Under the pieces are notes generated by a model. It searched no databases, was not told where the DNA came from, and saw only the letters and a program-made list of their open reading frames with translations. Position numbers and translations under genes: made by a program. Shown here one piece after another: positions 32,880 through 41,195 of a stretch of 64,000 nucleotides of DNA. The stretch comes from Shinella kummerowiae (GTDB taxonomy: Bacteria > Pseudomonadota > Alphaproteobacteria > Rhizobiales > Rhizobiaceae), in the NCBI RefSeq assembly GCF_009827055.1, contig NZ_WUMK01000011.1:1-64000 (forward strand). The letters are read 5' to 3'. How positions within the stretch are numbered: the stretch's first letter is position 1; each line of letters starts with the position of its first letter.

Positions 32880-34022
32880 ATGACCGAGCAGTTTCAGATG
32901 ACCCGCCGCACGATCCTCGGCGGTGCCGCGTTTGCCGGCGTCCTGACGCCGATCATTGCGGCGTCGATGGCCCGCGCCGAAGGCGGCGCGGTCGAAACAA
33001 ACGCCGCGGCGACCGCGGCCGACATCGCCAAGCTGGAGCGCGTGAAGGTCGAGCTCGTCAAGCCGCCCTTCGTGCACGCCCACACCCAGAAGGCCGAAGG
33101 CGGCCCGAAGGTCTATGAGTTCACCATGACGATCGAGGAAAAGAAGATGATCCTCGACGACAAGGGCACGGAAGTGCACGCCATGACCTTCAACGGCTCG
33201 GTTCCCGGCCCGCTGATGGTGGTGCACCAGAACGACTATGTCGAGCTGACGCTGATCAACCCCGAGACCAACGAGCTGCAGCACAATATCGACTTCCATG
33301 CGGCGACCGGCGCTCTCGGCGGCGGCGCGCTGACGGTGGTCAATCCCGGCGAACGCACCGTGCTGCGCTTCAAGGCCACCAAGGCAGGCGTCTTCGTCTA
33401 CCACTGCGCACCTCCCGGAATGGTGCCGTGGCACGTCACCTCGGGCATGAACGGCGCCATCATGGTGCTGCCGCGCGAAGGCCTGAGTGATGGCCACGGC
33501 AAGGAGCTGACCTATGACCACATCTACTATGTCGGCGAGCAGGACTTTTATGTCCCCCGTGATGCCGAGGGCAACTTCAAGAAATATGCCAGCGTCGGCG
33601 AAGCCTATGACGATACGCTTGCGGTCATGCGGACCCTCACCCCGAGCCACATCGTCTTCAATGGCGCCGTGGGCGCACTGACGGGCGACAACGCGCTGAA
33701 GGCCAAGGTGGGCGACAGGGTGCTGGTCGTGCATTCGCAGGCCAACCGCGACACCCGCCCGCACCTGATCGGCGGCCATGGCGACTATGTCTGGCAGACC
33801 GGCAAGTTCCACAATCCACCTGATGTCGACCAGGAAACCTGGTTCATTCCGGGCGGCACGGCGGGCGCGGCCTACTATACCTTCCAGCAGCCCGGCATCT
33901 ACGCCTATGTGAACCACAACCTCATCGAGGCCTTCGAACTGGGTGCCGCCGGCCACTTCGCCGTCACCGGCGACTGGAACGATGACCTGATGACCTCGGT
34001 CACACCGCCCAGCGGCGCCTGA
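32880..34022 (+). CDS. nirK: Copper-containing nitrite reductase NirK
   Basis: A 380-residue periplasmic enzyme that reduces nitrite to nitric oxide. It has a twin-arginine signal ([15 protein letters not shown]) and two cupredoxin domains. The type 1 and type 2 copper ligands are visible in [32 protein letters not shown] and in the second domain around [13 protein letters not shown]. The size and pattern are those of the alphaproteobacterial class I enzyme. SD AAGGAG is present. Pseudoazurin (15057-15503) is its likely donor. Confidence 0.97.
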   Translation: MTEQFQMTRRTILGGAAFAGVLTPIIAASMARAEGGAVETNAAATAADIAKLERVKVELVKPPFVHAHTQKAEGGPKVYEFTMTIEEKKMILDDKGTEVHAMTFNGSVPGPLMVVHQNDYVELTLINPETNELQHNIDFHAATGALGGGALTVVNPGERTVLRFKATKAGVFVYHCAPPGMVPWHVTSGMNGAIMVLPREGLSDGHGKELTYDHIYYVGEQDFYVPRDAEGNFKKYASVGEAYDDTLAVMRTLTPSHIVFNGAVGALTGDNALKAKVGDRVLVVHSQANRDTRPHLIGGHGDYVWQTGKFHNPPDVDQETWFIPGGTAGAAYYTFQQPGIYAYVNHNLIEAFELGAAGHFAVTGDWNDDLMTSVTPPSGA

Positions 34023-34036
34023 CACCACCCGACAAA

Positions 34037-34063
34037 GGCGCGCCCGTCTTGGGACGGGCGCGC
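34037..34063 (+). terminator. Hairpin between nirK and nirV
   Basis: GCGCGCCCGTC and GACGGGCGCGC form an 11-base stem with a short loop. No T run follows, and nirV starts 90 bases on, so it may reduce read-through rather than stop it. Confidence 0.6.
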
Positions 34064-34153
34064 TTGCGGATCGCAAGGCTGCGATTCCCATACCAATCGG
34101 CGCCCAGTCCCGGACGCCGAACGATCGTCCGGGCGAGGCGTAAGGAGGCCTTC

Positions 34154-35068
34154 ATGGCTGCGCTGACATCGAAACCCGGCATTCCCCTGAAATCACTTGC
34201 GCTTCCCGCCCTGCTGCTGGCGGCACTTGCCGGCACGCTCGCGATCAAGGCTGATCTTATCGGATTGGCGGCTACCGGCCCCGTGTTGGACGAGCCGTTG
34301 ACGGTGGAAATCGCGCCGCGCCGCTTCGAGTATCGCGACAGCGGCGAGTTCTTCCGCAACGGCTTTGCCGTCGATGGGCCGGTGAAGAGCGTCACCATGC
34401 GCCGCCCGCTCACCATCATGAAATATCAGGTGACGGCTGCGGATTACGGCCGCTGCGTGGCCGATGGCGCCTGCCCGGCGGCCGAGCCGGGCTTTGCTCC
34501 TCACGATGCCACCACGACGCCGGCGACCGGCGTCAGCTACGACGATGCCACCGCCTATGCCGGCTGGCTGAGTGCGCGCACCGGCGAGGTCTGGGTATTG
34601 CCGAGCGATCAGGATCTCGCCTTTGCCGCCGGCTCACGGTTTCCCGACGATGCGCTCGGTGTCGATATCAACAGCACCAACCCGGCCGATCGCTGGCTCG
34701 CCGATTATAACCGCGAGGCGGCGCGCAAGGCCTCGCGCGATCCGGCGCCGCAGCCGCTCGGCCGCTTCGGCGAGAACGAATACGGCTTTGCGGATTTCGC
34801 CGGCAATATCTGGGAGTGGACGGCGACCTGCAACCGGCGTGTCAATCTCGACAAGGCCGGCATTGTTGTGAACGACGTATCGTCCTGCGGCATCTATGTC
34901 GCTAGCGGCAAGCACCGGGCGGCGCTCAGTTCGTTCGTGCGCAACCCGAAGGGCGGCGGCTGCGCGGTCGGGGTTCCGCCCGACAATGTCGGCTTCCGGC
35001 TGGTCAAGGATACGCGCTGGTATGCGCCGCTTCTTGCGAAGCTTAGAGAGAGGGGACTTGCGTTCTGA
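34154..35068 (+). CDS. nirV: NirV, formylglycine-generating-enzyme-like protein
   Basis: A 304-residue protein with an N-terminal membrane or signal helix and an FGE-sulfatase domain (SVTMRRPLTIMKYQVTAADY, YDDATAYAGWLSARTGEVW, YGFADFAGNIWEWTATC, PPDNVGFRLVKD). NirV regularly follows nirK; its role is not settled. ATG at 34154 with AAGGAGG. Confidence 0.93.
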   Translation: MAALTSKPGIPLKSLALPALLLAALAGTLAIKADLIGLAATGPVLDEPLTVEIAPRRFEYRDSGEFFRNGFAVDGPVKSVTMRRPLTIMKYQVTAADYGRCVADGACPAAEPGFAPHDATTTPATGVSYDDATAYAGWLSARTGEVWVLPSDQDLAFAAGSRFPDDALGVDINSTNPADRWLADYNREAARKASRDPAPQPLGRFGENEYGFADFAGNIWEWTATCNRRVNLDKAGIVVNDVSSCGIYVASGKHRAALSSFVRNPKGGGCAVGVPPDNVGFRLVKDTRWYAPLLAKLRERGLAF

Positions 35069-35139
35069 ACTTTCTGTCGGCGGACAGGCATGATAGAAGC
35101 CGGATGCGCCGATGAAGGCGCACGCAAAGGGACACGATT

Positions 35140-35835
35140 GTGAAGATTGACCGGACCGTCGTCCGGTCGCTCGCCCTGTTTGACAGGATGAGCGACGAGG
35201 ATCTCGACAGGCTGCTGAACCACGCGGCCGCGCGCCGCGTGCCGCAGGGTGACGCCGTCTTCAAGCAGGGCCAGCAGGCAGCAAGCTTCTTCCTTCTGCT
35301 GCACGGGCGCTTGAAGGTGACGCAGGTGACGGAGGACGGCCAGCAGATCATCGTGCGCGTCGTGCATCCCGGCGATCTCTTCGGCTTTGCCAAGGCCTTG
35401 CAGCGCTCGGATTATCCGGGCACCGCGAAGGCCGCGACGGAAAGCGTCATCCTCGGCTGGCCGACGGATCTCTGGCCGCATTTCGTCGAGCAGAACCCTC
35501 GGCTTGCCGTCAGCGCCATGCAGACGATTGGCCAGCGGCTGGAGGAAGCGCATACCCGCATCCGCGAAATGTCGACGCAGGAGGTGGAGCGCCGCGTGGC
35601 GCACGCCGTGCTCCGGCTCTCCAAGCAGGCCGGCCGCAAGGAAGGCGAGGGTGTGCGCATCGATTTCCCGATCTCCCGGCAAGATATTGCCGAAATGACC
35701 GGCACGACGCTGCACACCGTCTCGCGCATCCTGAGCGCCTGGGAATCGCAAGGCCTCGTTGAAGGCGGCCGGCAGAAGCTTCTGGTGCGCGACATGGCTG
35801 GTCTTGCCGCGCTTGCGGATGGCGGCCGCGACTGA
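35140..35835 (+). CDS. nnrR: Crp/Fnr-family NO-responsive regulator NnrR
   Basis: A 231-residue regulator with an N-terminal cAMP-binding-like domain (residues 15-130) and a C-terminal HTH (ISRQDIAEMTGTTLHTVSRIL). The protein contains no cysteine, so it cannot hold the FNR 4Fe-4S cluster; this fits the NnrR/Dnr class that senses NO, probably by heme. In the recognition helix, H-T-V-S-R replaces the E-x-x-S-R of FNR, which agrees with the altered half-site TTG without the A seen in the local NnrR boxes. It starts with GTG and is the last gene of the nir cluster. Confidence 0.92.
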   Translation: MKIDRTVVRSLALFDRMSDEDLDRLLNHAAARRVPQGDAVFKQGQQAASFFLLLHGRLKVTQVTEDGQQIIVRVVHPGDLFGFAKALQRSDYPGTAKAATESVILGWPTDLWPHFVEQNPRLAVSAMQTIGQRLEEAHTRIREMSTQEVERRVAHAVLRLSKQAGRKEGEGVRIDFPISRQDIAEMTGTTLHTVSRILSAWESQGLVEGGRQKLLVRDMAGLAALADGGRD

Positions 35836-36107
35836 CGCCTTGGTGTTTATTTTATCGCGTCATTATTCAGTAAATCCTGAATTGCTTTTGTTTCCTGTAC
35901 TATTGATTTTAAATTAGCAGCGCTTTTTTGGAAATGTTTCATGTCTTCGATGTGTTCTCACCGATATATCCGGAATTGACATTGCGCAAATTGAATCATG
36001 ATTACAAAAGTATAGTTTATTATTCTTTCTTTCTGCGGGATGAATGCTAGTATCGCGGCAATGAATTGTCGCCGGAGGTAAGCAACCTTGTCCGACGCCT
36101 TGGCAGA
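35836..36107. other. AT-rich intergenic stretch, probable module junction
   Basis: This 272-base region is markedly richer in A and T than everything around it (for example ATTGATTTTAAATTAGC and ATAGTTTATTATTCTTTC). No gene is supported in it. It lies between the end of nnrR and the broken end of pqqB, so it probably marks a recombination or deletion point between the denitrification and PQQ modules. Confidence 0.6.
35976..35989. promoter_or_regulatory. Orphan NnrR-like box in the AT-rich region
   Basis: TTGACATTGCGCAA fits TTG-N8-CAA. No start codon of a supported gene follows it on either strand at promoter distance, unless an unannotated small RNA is present or its gene has been lost. Confidence 0.4.
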
Positions 36108-36239
36108 TCATCCGACGGCAAGCGTGCTCTGCGTCATCGCGGGGATCAGACCTTCACGCGCCGCGGCGCATTGCACACAGCCGCAGTTCCATTGGGGCAG
36201 GCCGCCACCGGCGCCTGCCCCGAGAACGATGATACGCAC
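36108..36239 (-). pseudogene. pqqB: Truncated pqqB (N-terminal fragment)
   Basis: The first 43 codons of a PqqB-like protein are present: it starts at a GTG and reads VRIIVLGAGAGGGLPQWNCGC, then CAAAREG and MTQSTLAVG, followed by a stop at 36108-36110. Intact PqqB is about 300 residues, so some 85% is missing. It starts 10 bases after the pqqA stop, the normal operon order. The remaining pqq genes are not downstream; the AT-rich stretch follows instead. The cell would need PQQ genes elsewhere. Confidence 0.85.
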
Positions 36240-36249
36240 AGCGCCCCGT

Positions 36250-36351
36250 TCAGAACGGATGTTCGGGACGCGGATCATCTTCCGACGGGCCGTACATGTT
36301 GATTTCCATACCGCAGGCAATGTCTTTGACGACGGGTTTCTTCCAGGCCAT
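36250..36351 (-). CDS. pqqA: PqqA, peptide precursor of PQQ
   Basis: A 33-residue peptide read from the sequence, starting MAWKKPVVKDIACGMEINMY and ending RPEHPF. The glutamate and tyrosine that are fused to form pyrroloquinoline quinone lie in the conserved spacing E-I-N-M-Y. GGAGGAGAA precedes the ATG. A GACC-type operator (36417-36429) lies 66 bases upstream. The downstream pqqB is truncated, so this may be an extra pqqA feeding a pathway encoded elsewhere. Confidence 0.88.
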   Translation of the reverse strand: MAWKKPVVKDIACGMEINMYGPSEDDPRPEHPF

Positions 36352-36416
36352 TTGTTTCTCCTCCAGAACGTGGACAGTTCACCCTGTCAGGCTGCGCCCG
36401 TCCGTCCGGCTTCACA

Positions 36417-36429
36417 ATGCGACCAAGGT
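36417..36429 (+). promoter_or_regulatory. PQQ-module operator motif upstream of pqqA
   Basis: ATGCGACCAAGGT is one of seven copies of a motif with consensus ATRCGACCWWGGT found only in the 36-55 kb region, each at a promoter. The core CGACCWWGGTCG is palindromic, as expected for a LuxR-type dimer. Confidence 0.65.
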
Positions 36430-36448
36430 CTCGGGTCTCTCGATCGGG

Positions 36449-36895
36449 TCAGTTCACCGCCGCTGCCGCCAGCGCATCGAAGGCAGCCGTCATGCGCTCC
36501 GACGCCTTCTTCGGCAGCTTCACCGCTTTTGCAGCGTCAAGATTGGGGGAGCCATCGCCGACCCGGATGAGGGCGACCATGCCCATGCTGTAATGCGGCG
36601 AGCACTTCACGCCGTAGAAGCCGGGCTCGCTGACCGTCAGGACATATTCCTGGTTCACCTTGCTCTTGAAGGGTTTTACGCCCTCCGGAAGCATGCCCTT
36701 GATGCCCTCGACATTGTGGCTCTTGTCCGTCGGGATGAAGCGGATGGTATCGCCGGGTGCCGCCGCGATGGCGGCCGGTTCGAAGACCATGGCGCCGCTT
36801 TCGCCCTTGTTCATCATCTTGACGGCGTGCTCGGCCGCCTGTGCCGCACCGCTTGCAAGGATCATCAGGGCGGTTGCCGCGAGTAGCTTCTTCAT
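36449..36895 (-). CDS. Pseudoazurin-like copper protein of the PQQ module
   Basis: A 148-residue periplasmic type 1 copper protein, paralogue of the product at 15057-15503. The signal peptide ends GAAQAA; the ligands are in [11 protein letters not shown] (His) and [12 protein letters not shown] (Cys, His, Met). It lies between the histidine kinase and pqqA with its own operator (36953-36965), so it is likely an electron acceptor for the PQQ alcohol dehydrogenase route or a link from it to the respiratory chain. That role is an inference from position. Confidence 0.9.
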   Translation of the reverse strand: MKKLLAATALMILASGAAQAAEHAVKMMNKGESGAMVFEPAAIAAAPGDTIRFIPTDKSHNVEGIKGMLPEGVKPFKSKVNQEYVLTVSEPGFYGVKCSPHYSMGMVALIRVGDGSPNLDAAKAVKLPKKASERMTAAFDALAAAAVN

Positions 36896-36952
36896 GTCCT
36901 TCCTCCTCCAATTCGGGTGGAAGGGATGTCCCATCTGGCACGCCGTGTCGCA

Positions 36953-36965
36953 ATGCGACCTTGGT
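36953..36965 (+). promoter_or_regulatory. PQQ-module operator motif upstream of pseudoazurin-like gene
   Basis: ATGCGACCTTGGT, consensus ATRCGACCWWGGT, 58 bases upstream of the ATG at 36895 and just after the kinase stop codon. It gives the copper protein its own promoter. Confidence 0.65.
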
Positions 36966-36971
36966 GCCGGG

Positions 36972-39164
36972 TCAGCTCGCGTGCAGCACGAAGGCCTCCA
37001 GCGCGTCCGCGGCGATCGGCTTGTACATGACCTCGATGCCCGCGGCGTCCGCGGCAAGCCGCGCCTGCGGCGTACGGTTGGCGGTGAGCAGGCGGGTGGG
37101 GCGCTCGCCATATTCCGCATGCAGCGCCAGCACGGTTTCGATGCCGGTGAGCGTGCCGTCGAGCTGCTGGTCGATCAGGTAAAGGTCGGGCACGATGCCG
37201 ATTTCCTCCAGCAGGGAGAGCGCCTCTTCGCCGCTTGCCGCTTCGAGCACGCTGACCCCGCGCCGCTCCAGCAGCAGGGAGATGGCGCGGCGCAGGTCCT
37301 CGTCGTTCTCCACGAGAAGCGCGATGCGATCGGAATTGTCGCCCGGCTCCTCGGGTATCGCCGGCGCGGTCTCCCGATAGGCCGGCTTGGCGTGGTGCGG
37401 GACGACGGCCAGATCGACGGCGAAACAGGTGCCGCGCCCCGGTTCCGAGTGAAGCGCCAGCCGGTGGCCGAGCAGGCCGCAGGCCCTTTCCACGATCGCA
37501 AGGCCGAGCCCCATTCCCTCCGATGCCGAGGCGGAGCCTTGGATGCGATGGAATTCACGGAAGATCGATTGCTGCTGGTCGGCTGCTATACCCGGTCCCG
37601 TATCATGCACCTCGATGCGCACATGCCCTTTCACCCGCCGCGGCCCGACGAGGACACGGCCGCTGCTCGTGTAGCGGATGGCGTTGCTGATCAGGTTCTG
37701 CAGGATGCGGCGCAGGTAGGTCGGGTCGCTCGATACGGTGAGGCCGCAGTGCAGGATGTCGAGCTGCAGGCCCTTGCGGGCGGCGATGGGAGCGAATTCG
37801 TCGGTGAGCTGGTTGAGCAGAACGGAAAGGGGAACCGGGCCGATATCGACCGCAGCGCCGCCGGCTTCCAGGCGCGAGATGTCGAGCAGGGCGCCGAGGA
37901 TCCCCTCCACGCTGACAAGGGCATTGTGTGCCTTTTCCAGCGTCCCGCACATCGGCGTGGCACCCGCGTCGTCACGCGCCGCCGCGACGAAGAGTTTTGC
38001 GGCCGACAGTGGTTGCAGCAGATCGTGGCTTGCCGCCGCGACGAAGCGGACGCGGGCGGAATTGGCGCGCTCGGCCTCGGCAAGCGCTGCGGCGAGATCC
38101 CCGGTGCGCGCCGCCACGCGCGCTTCCAGCGAGCTGTTGGCGCGGATCATGGCGTGAATGGCAAGGCGCTCGCGCGTCACGTCGGCAAACGACATGACGA
38201 AGCCGCGCCCCGGCATTTCCTGCGCAAAGACGTCGAGAATGATGCCCGAGACGTGCTGGAGTTCGAAGGACAGCGGTTCGCGCGGCAGGCGGCCGTCGAT
38301 CCATTGGCGCAGCATATCGGCGGAAAAACCGTCGCTGAGGGTGATCGAGCGGGCAATGCGGTCCGCCAGCAATTCGAACGGCGTTCCCCGCCGCAGCAGC
38401 CGCGGCGGAATGTCGAGAAGCTGCGCGACACGGCCGTTCCAGCCGGCCAGCCGGCGGTTTGCGTCGAAGATGCCGACGCCCTGGTTGATATGTTCCAGCG
38501 TCGCGCGGATCATGCGGGCCTGATCGTCAAGCAGCTTGCCGCGTTCCGAGCGCTCCATGCGGATGATGTCGGTGATATCCGTCTGGAGGATGACGGTGCC
38601 GCCATCGGCGGTGCGCTGCTCGCTGACCTGAAGCCAGCGGTCGCCGGTCAGCCCGACATTGAAGACCTGCCGGGTCCGATGCAGGCGCATGCGTTCCGCA
38701 GCCCAGGCCTTGACCGTCACGCCTTTGGGAAAGGCCAGCATCGTGGAACGGCTGACGATTTCCACATAATCGGCAAAGGCGATGCCTGGAAAGAGTTTCG
38801 GGCGAACGTCGGTGAGGTCGCGACAGAAGCGGGAATTGCACAGCACGAGGATGTCGGCGGGGTCGAAAAGGGCGAAACCTTCATCGACCGCCTCGATGGC
38901 CTGGGACAGATCGCGTCTCGCCCGCTCGGCCGCGCTGTTGGCGTCGTTGAGCTGCTTGAGCGTGGTTTCGAGGTCGCGCGTGCGCTGGCGCACCCGGTCC
39001 TCCAGAACGGCGGCGCGGCGAAACTGCTCGAAGGCCGCACCCCTGTCGCCGGAATTCTGCTCGACATGGCGAATGAGGGCATCGGCGATGACGAGCATCT
39101 TTTCGAGGTTTTTCGTCTCACCATCGGCGGGGTCGAGCAATCCTTCGGACAGGTGTGTGTTCAT
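36972..39164 (-). CDS. Hybrid sensor histidine kinase (PAS, HisKA, HATPase, REC)
   Basis: A 730-residue cytosolic protein without membrane helices. An N-terminal coiled coil (about 50-90) leads to two PAS-like domains (about 85-200 and 215-330), a HisKA box [14 protein letters not shown], ATPase boxes ([40 protein letters not shown]), and a C-terminal receiver with its aspartate in [10 protein letters not shown]. The overall layout is that of P. aeruginosa ErcS'/NahK. It overlaps the FIST gene by 4 bases, exactly the NosP-NahK pairing. It probably phosphorylates the response regulator encoded just upstream. Confidence 0.9.
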   Translation of the reverse strand: MNTHLSEGLLDPADGETKNLEKMLVIADALIRHVEQNSGDRGAAFEQFRRAAVLEDRVRQRTRDLETTLKQLNDANSAAERARRDLSQAIEAVDEGFALFDPADILVLCNSRFCRDLTDVRPKLFPGIAFADYVEIVSRSTMLAFPKGVTVKAWAAERMRLHRTRQVFNVGLTGDRWLQVSEQRTADGGTVILQTDITDIIRMERSERGKLLDDQARMIRATLEHINQGVGIFDANRRLAGWNGRVAQLLDIPPRLLRRGTPFELLADRIARSITLSDGFSADMLRQWIDGRLPREPLSFELQHVSGIILDVFAQEMPGRGFVMSFADVTRERLAIHAMIRANSSLEARVAARTGDLAAALAEAERANSARVRFVAAASHDLLQPLSAAKLFVAAARDDAGATPMCGTLEKAHNALVSVEGILGALLDISRLEAGGAAVDIGPVPLSVLLNQLTDEFAPIAARKGLQLDILHCGLTVSSDPTYLRRILQNLISNAIRYTSSGRVLVGPRRVKGHVRIEVHDTGPGIAADQQQSIFREFHRIQGSASASEGMGLGLAIVERACGLLGHRLALHSEPGRGTCFAVDLAVVPHHAKPAYRETAPAIPEEPGDNSDRIALLVENDEDLRRAISLLLERRGVSVLEAASGEEALSLLEEIGIVPDLYLIDQQLDGTLTGIETVLALHAEYGERPTRLLTANRTPQARLAADAAGIEVMYKPIAADALEAFVLHAS

Positions 39165-40312
39165 GGATCGCTTCCCGAAAGGATCGTGCCGGGCGGGTAG
39201 AAGGCAAAACCGGTCATGGTATGGTTGATGTGCATCGGGCCGATCTGTTCGCCATAGGTGGAAAAGCCGATCACGCCATGATGCCGCAGAAGCTCGGAAA
39301 CGCGGCCGGTCATCTGTTTTTCCTGCGCCTCGACGCGCCGCAGGATACAGTCGAAGGCAAGCACGGCGACGGGGTTTCCGGGCTGCTTCAGGGCCTGCAA
39401 TTCGCCCGCCAGGTGGTCCACGAGATCGTGCGGTTCGGCAATCGTGAGAACCATTCCCTCGTCGATCGCCGAAAAGAACAGGAGTTCGCCGGACGGCAGA
39501 ACGCGTTGGATAGCACGCACGTGGTGGCGCTCGCCCATGCGCACGGTAAGCGGATGGATCGCGAAGGTGAGGGTATCGACGCTTTCCGGCTGCATGCCGA
39601 TGAGACGGGCATATTCCTGCACGGCGGGTTCGGCGTTGATCTTTCGCACGATGCGGGCGGCAGGGTCGGCTTCCGTCACGACCATGCGCCGCTCCGTCGG
39701 CCTGATATGGTCCATTTTGAAGGCCCGCAGCGGACAGGCGCCGCGCATGACGGAAATCACCGCGGCATTCGCCAGAAGCCGCCTGCCGTCGAAGACGAGG
39801 GTTTCGCGGAAATTCGTGCCGTCGCCGGCCGATCCGCCGATGAGCGGCATCGCGCCCGTGCCGGCGGCGAGCACCGAAGCAAGTTCGTCCTCGCGCGCCG
39901 ACAACCCATCGACGAAAAGCAGCGCGAACTCTTCGGGCAGGTGCCCGTGATCGCGGGCGAGCGATTGCCTAACATGCAGCAGCGCCTCCGAAAGCTCGCT
40001 TGCCGCAAGCTGCGACAGATCCGGAATGAGCAGCGTTTGGGCCGCGAAATGGCGTGCACGGAAACCGATGGCGACGATGCTTCCGTCCTCATAGCCGGCG
40101 CCGGAGATTTCTCCGGCGGTGGTACAGCCGGCGATGCGCGCATCCGGCCAGGCCCTTGCCGCGCCCGAAACGATGCCGGGCACGTCGGCTTCCGGCGAGA
40201 CGAACAAAAGGACGAGCGAAAACGGGCCGGGACCGAGGCTTGATGCCAGCCTCTCGACCGCATGGGCGTCATGCGCCGATGCGAGCGCACGCGTGATGAA
40301 CTGTTCCTCCAC
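39161..40312 (-). CDS. FIST-domain sensory protein (NosP-like)
   Basis: A 383-residue soluble protein with FIST_N (about 30-220: IAGCTTAGEISGAGYEDGSIVAIGF, LFVDGLSAREDELASVL, LIGGSAGDG) and FIST_C (about 225-360: VQEYARLIGMQPES, IGFSTYGEQIGPMH). In several bacteria the FIST protein NosP binds NO by heme and controls the neighbouring hybrid kinase NahK. The same two-gene arrangement is seen here, with an ATGA overlap, so the pair may let NO or another small ligand modulate the alcohol oxidation module. Confidence 0.88.
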   Translation of the reverse strand: MEEQFITRALASAHDAHAVERLASSLGPGPFSLVLLFVSPEADVPGIVSGAARAWPDARIAGCTTAGEISGAGYEDGSIVAIGFRARHFAAQTLLIPDLSQLAASELSEALLHVRQSLARDHGHLPEEFALLFVDGLSAREDELASVLAAGTGAMPLIGGSAGDGTNFRETLVFDGRRLLANAAVISVMRGACPLRAFKMDHIRPTERRMVVTEADPAARIVRKINAEPAVQEYARLIGMQPESVDTLTFAIHPLTVRMGERHHVRAIQRVLPSGELLFFSAIDEGMVLTIAEPHDLVDHLAGELQALKQPGNPVAVLAFDCILRRVEAQEKQMTGRVSELLRHHGVIGFSTYGEQIGPMHINHTMTGFAFYPPGTILSGSDP

Positions 40313-40394
40313 GGGTGATGGCCTCCTCCGCCGTTTCCCCCGCCTTAAAGCTTAGAGCATCCATGATGACCGGACGCCAGCACGCAGTTCGTTG

Positions 40395-41081
40395 TCAGAT
40401 ATCGGTCGCCATGACGTTGAAACTTGCCTCCTGGGCGAAAAGCACGGCCTGCATGCGTGTCTGCACGCCGAGCTTTCGCATGATGGCGGTGACATGGGCC
40501 TTCACGGTGGTTTCCGCGATGGAAAGCTCATAGGCGATGTGCTTGTTCATGCGCCCGGCGCAGACGAGTTGCAGGATGCGCGCCTGCTGGCGGGTCAGCA
40601 ATGCCAGCCGCCTCACCGCTTCTTCGGATGGCGTCGGAGCCGAAGCTTCGAGCGCCATGCGGCTCGCATGGATTTCGCCGCGCGCGATGACGGCGAACGC
40701 CTCGCGGAATTCTTCGCGGGAGGCATGTTTGGGGACGAAGGCATTGACGCCGGCCTTGAGTGCTGCCCGCACGACGCGGATCTCGTCGAGCGACGAGACG
40801 ACGACAATCGGCGTGTCCGGCAGGGCGCGGCGCAGGCGCACCACCCCATCGAGCCCGTTGACGTCGGGAAGGTTGAGGTCCAGCACCACCACGTCGGGCA
40901 GCGGGCCGGTCTCCAGCCTCGCAAGTGCTGCCTCAAGCGCACCGACGGCCTCGACGTCCGGAATGCCGACCGGACCGGTCAAGGTCATCGCCAGCGCATC
41001 GCAGAACAGCGGGTGATCGTCGACGATCAGCGCCGATTTCAGCGTGCGCACGGGTTTGTCGGGGGCTGGGACTGGCATCAT
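40395..41081 (-). CDS. LuxR-type response regulator of the PQQ module
   Basis: A 228-residue NarL/FixJ-family regulator. The receiver domain shows ALIVDDHPLF and the phosphorylated aspartate in VVVLDLNLPDVNG; the HTH is LTRQQARILQLVCAGRMNKHIAYELSIAETTVKAHV. It resembles AgmR, ErdR and FlhR regulators of PQQ alcohol dehydrogenase genes. It lies 82 bases ahead of the FIST gene on the same strand. The recurrent palindrome in this module is its likely binding site. The start may be one codon later (41078). Confidence 0.9.
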   Translation of the reverse strand: MMPVPAPDKPVRTLKSALIVDDHPLFCDALAMTLTGPVGIPDVEAVGALEAALARLETGPLPDVVVLDLNLPDVNGLDGVVRLRRALPDTPIVVVSSLDEIRVVRAALKAGVNAFVPKHASREEFREAFAVIARGEIHASRMALEASAPTPSEEAVRRLALLTRQQARILQLVCAGRMNKHIAYELSIAETTVKAHVTAIMRKLGVQTRMQAVLFAQEASFNVMATDI

Positions 41082-41165
41082 GCGAAATTCCCGAAAGGGC
41101 TGGCGATAGCTTAGCATTGATTTCGTCCGTCTTCATCGGCCTTGTTGGCCCGTGCAGAAAGCAGG

Positions 41166-41189
41166 AAGCCGGGCGTTTCCGCCCGGCTT
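41166..41189. terminator. Terminator after the PQQ alcohol dehydrogenase gene
   Basis: AAGCCGGGCG and CGCCCGGCTT form a 10-base stem around a TTTC loop, 6 bases beyond the alcohol dehydrogenase stop codon. Confidence 0.7.
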
Positions 41190-41195
41190 GTCGTC

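Noticed and set aside
36088-36570. A 160-codon plus-strand frame across the pqqA-pqqB region
   Set aside because: It runs antisense to pqqA and the pqqB fragment, both recognisable on the minus strand; product has no family pattern.
36660-39200. An 846-codon open frame opposite the hybrid histidine kinase
   Set aside because: Antisense of a well-defined kinase; no recognisable domains and no ribosome site.
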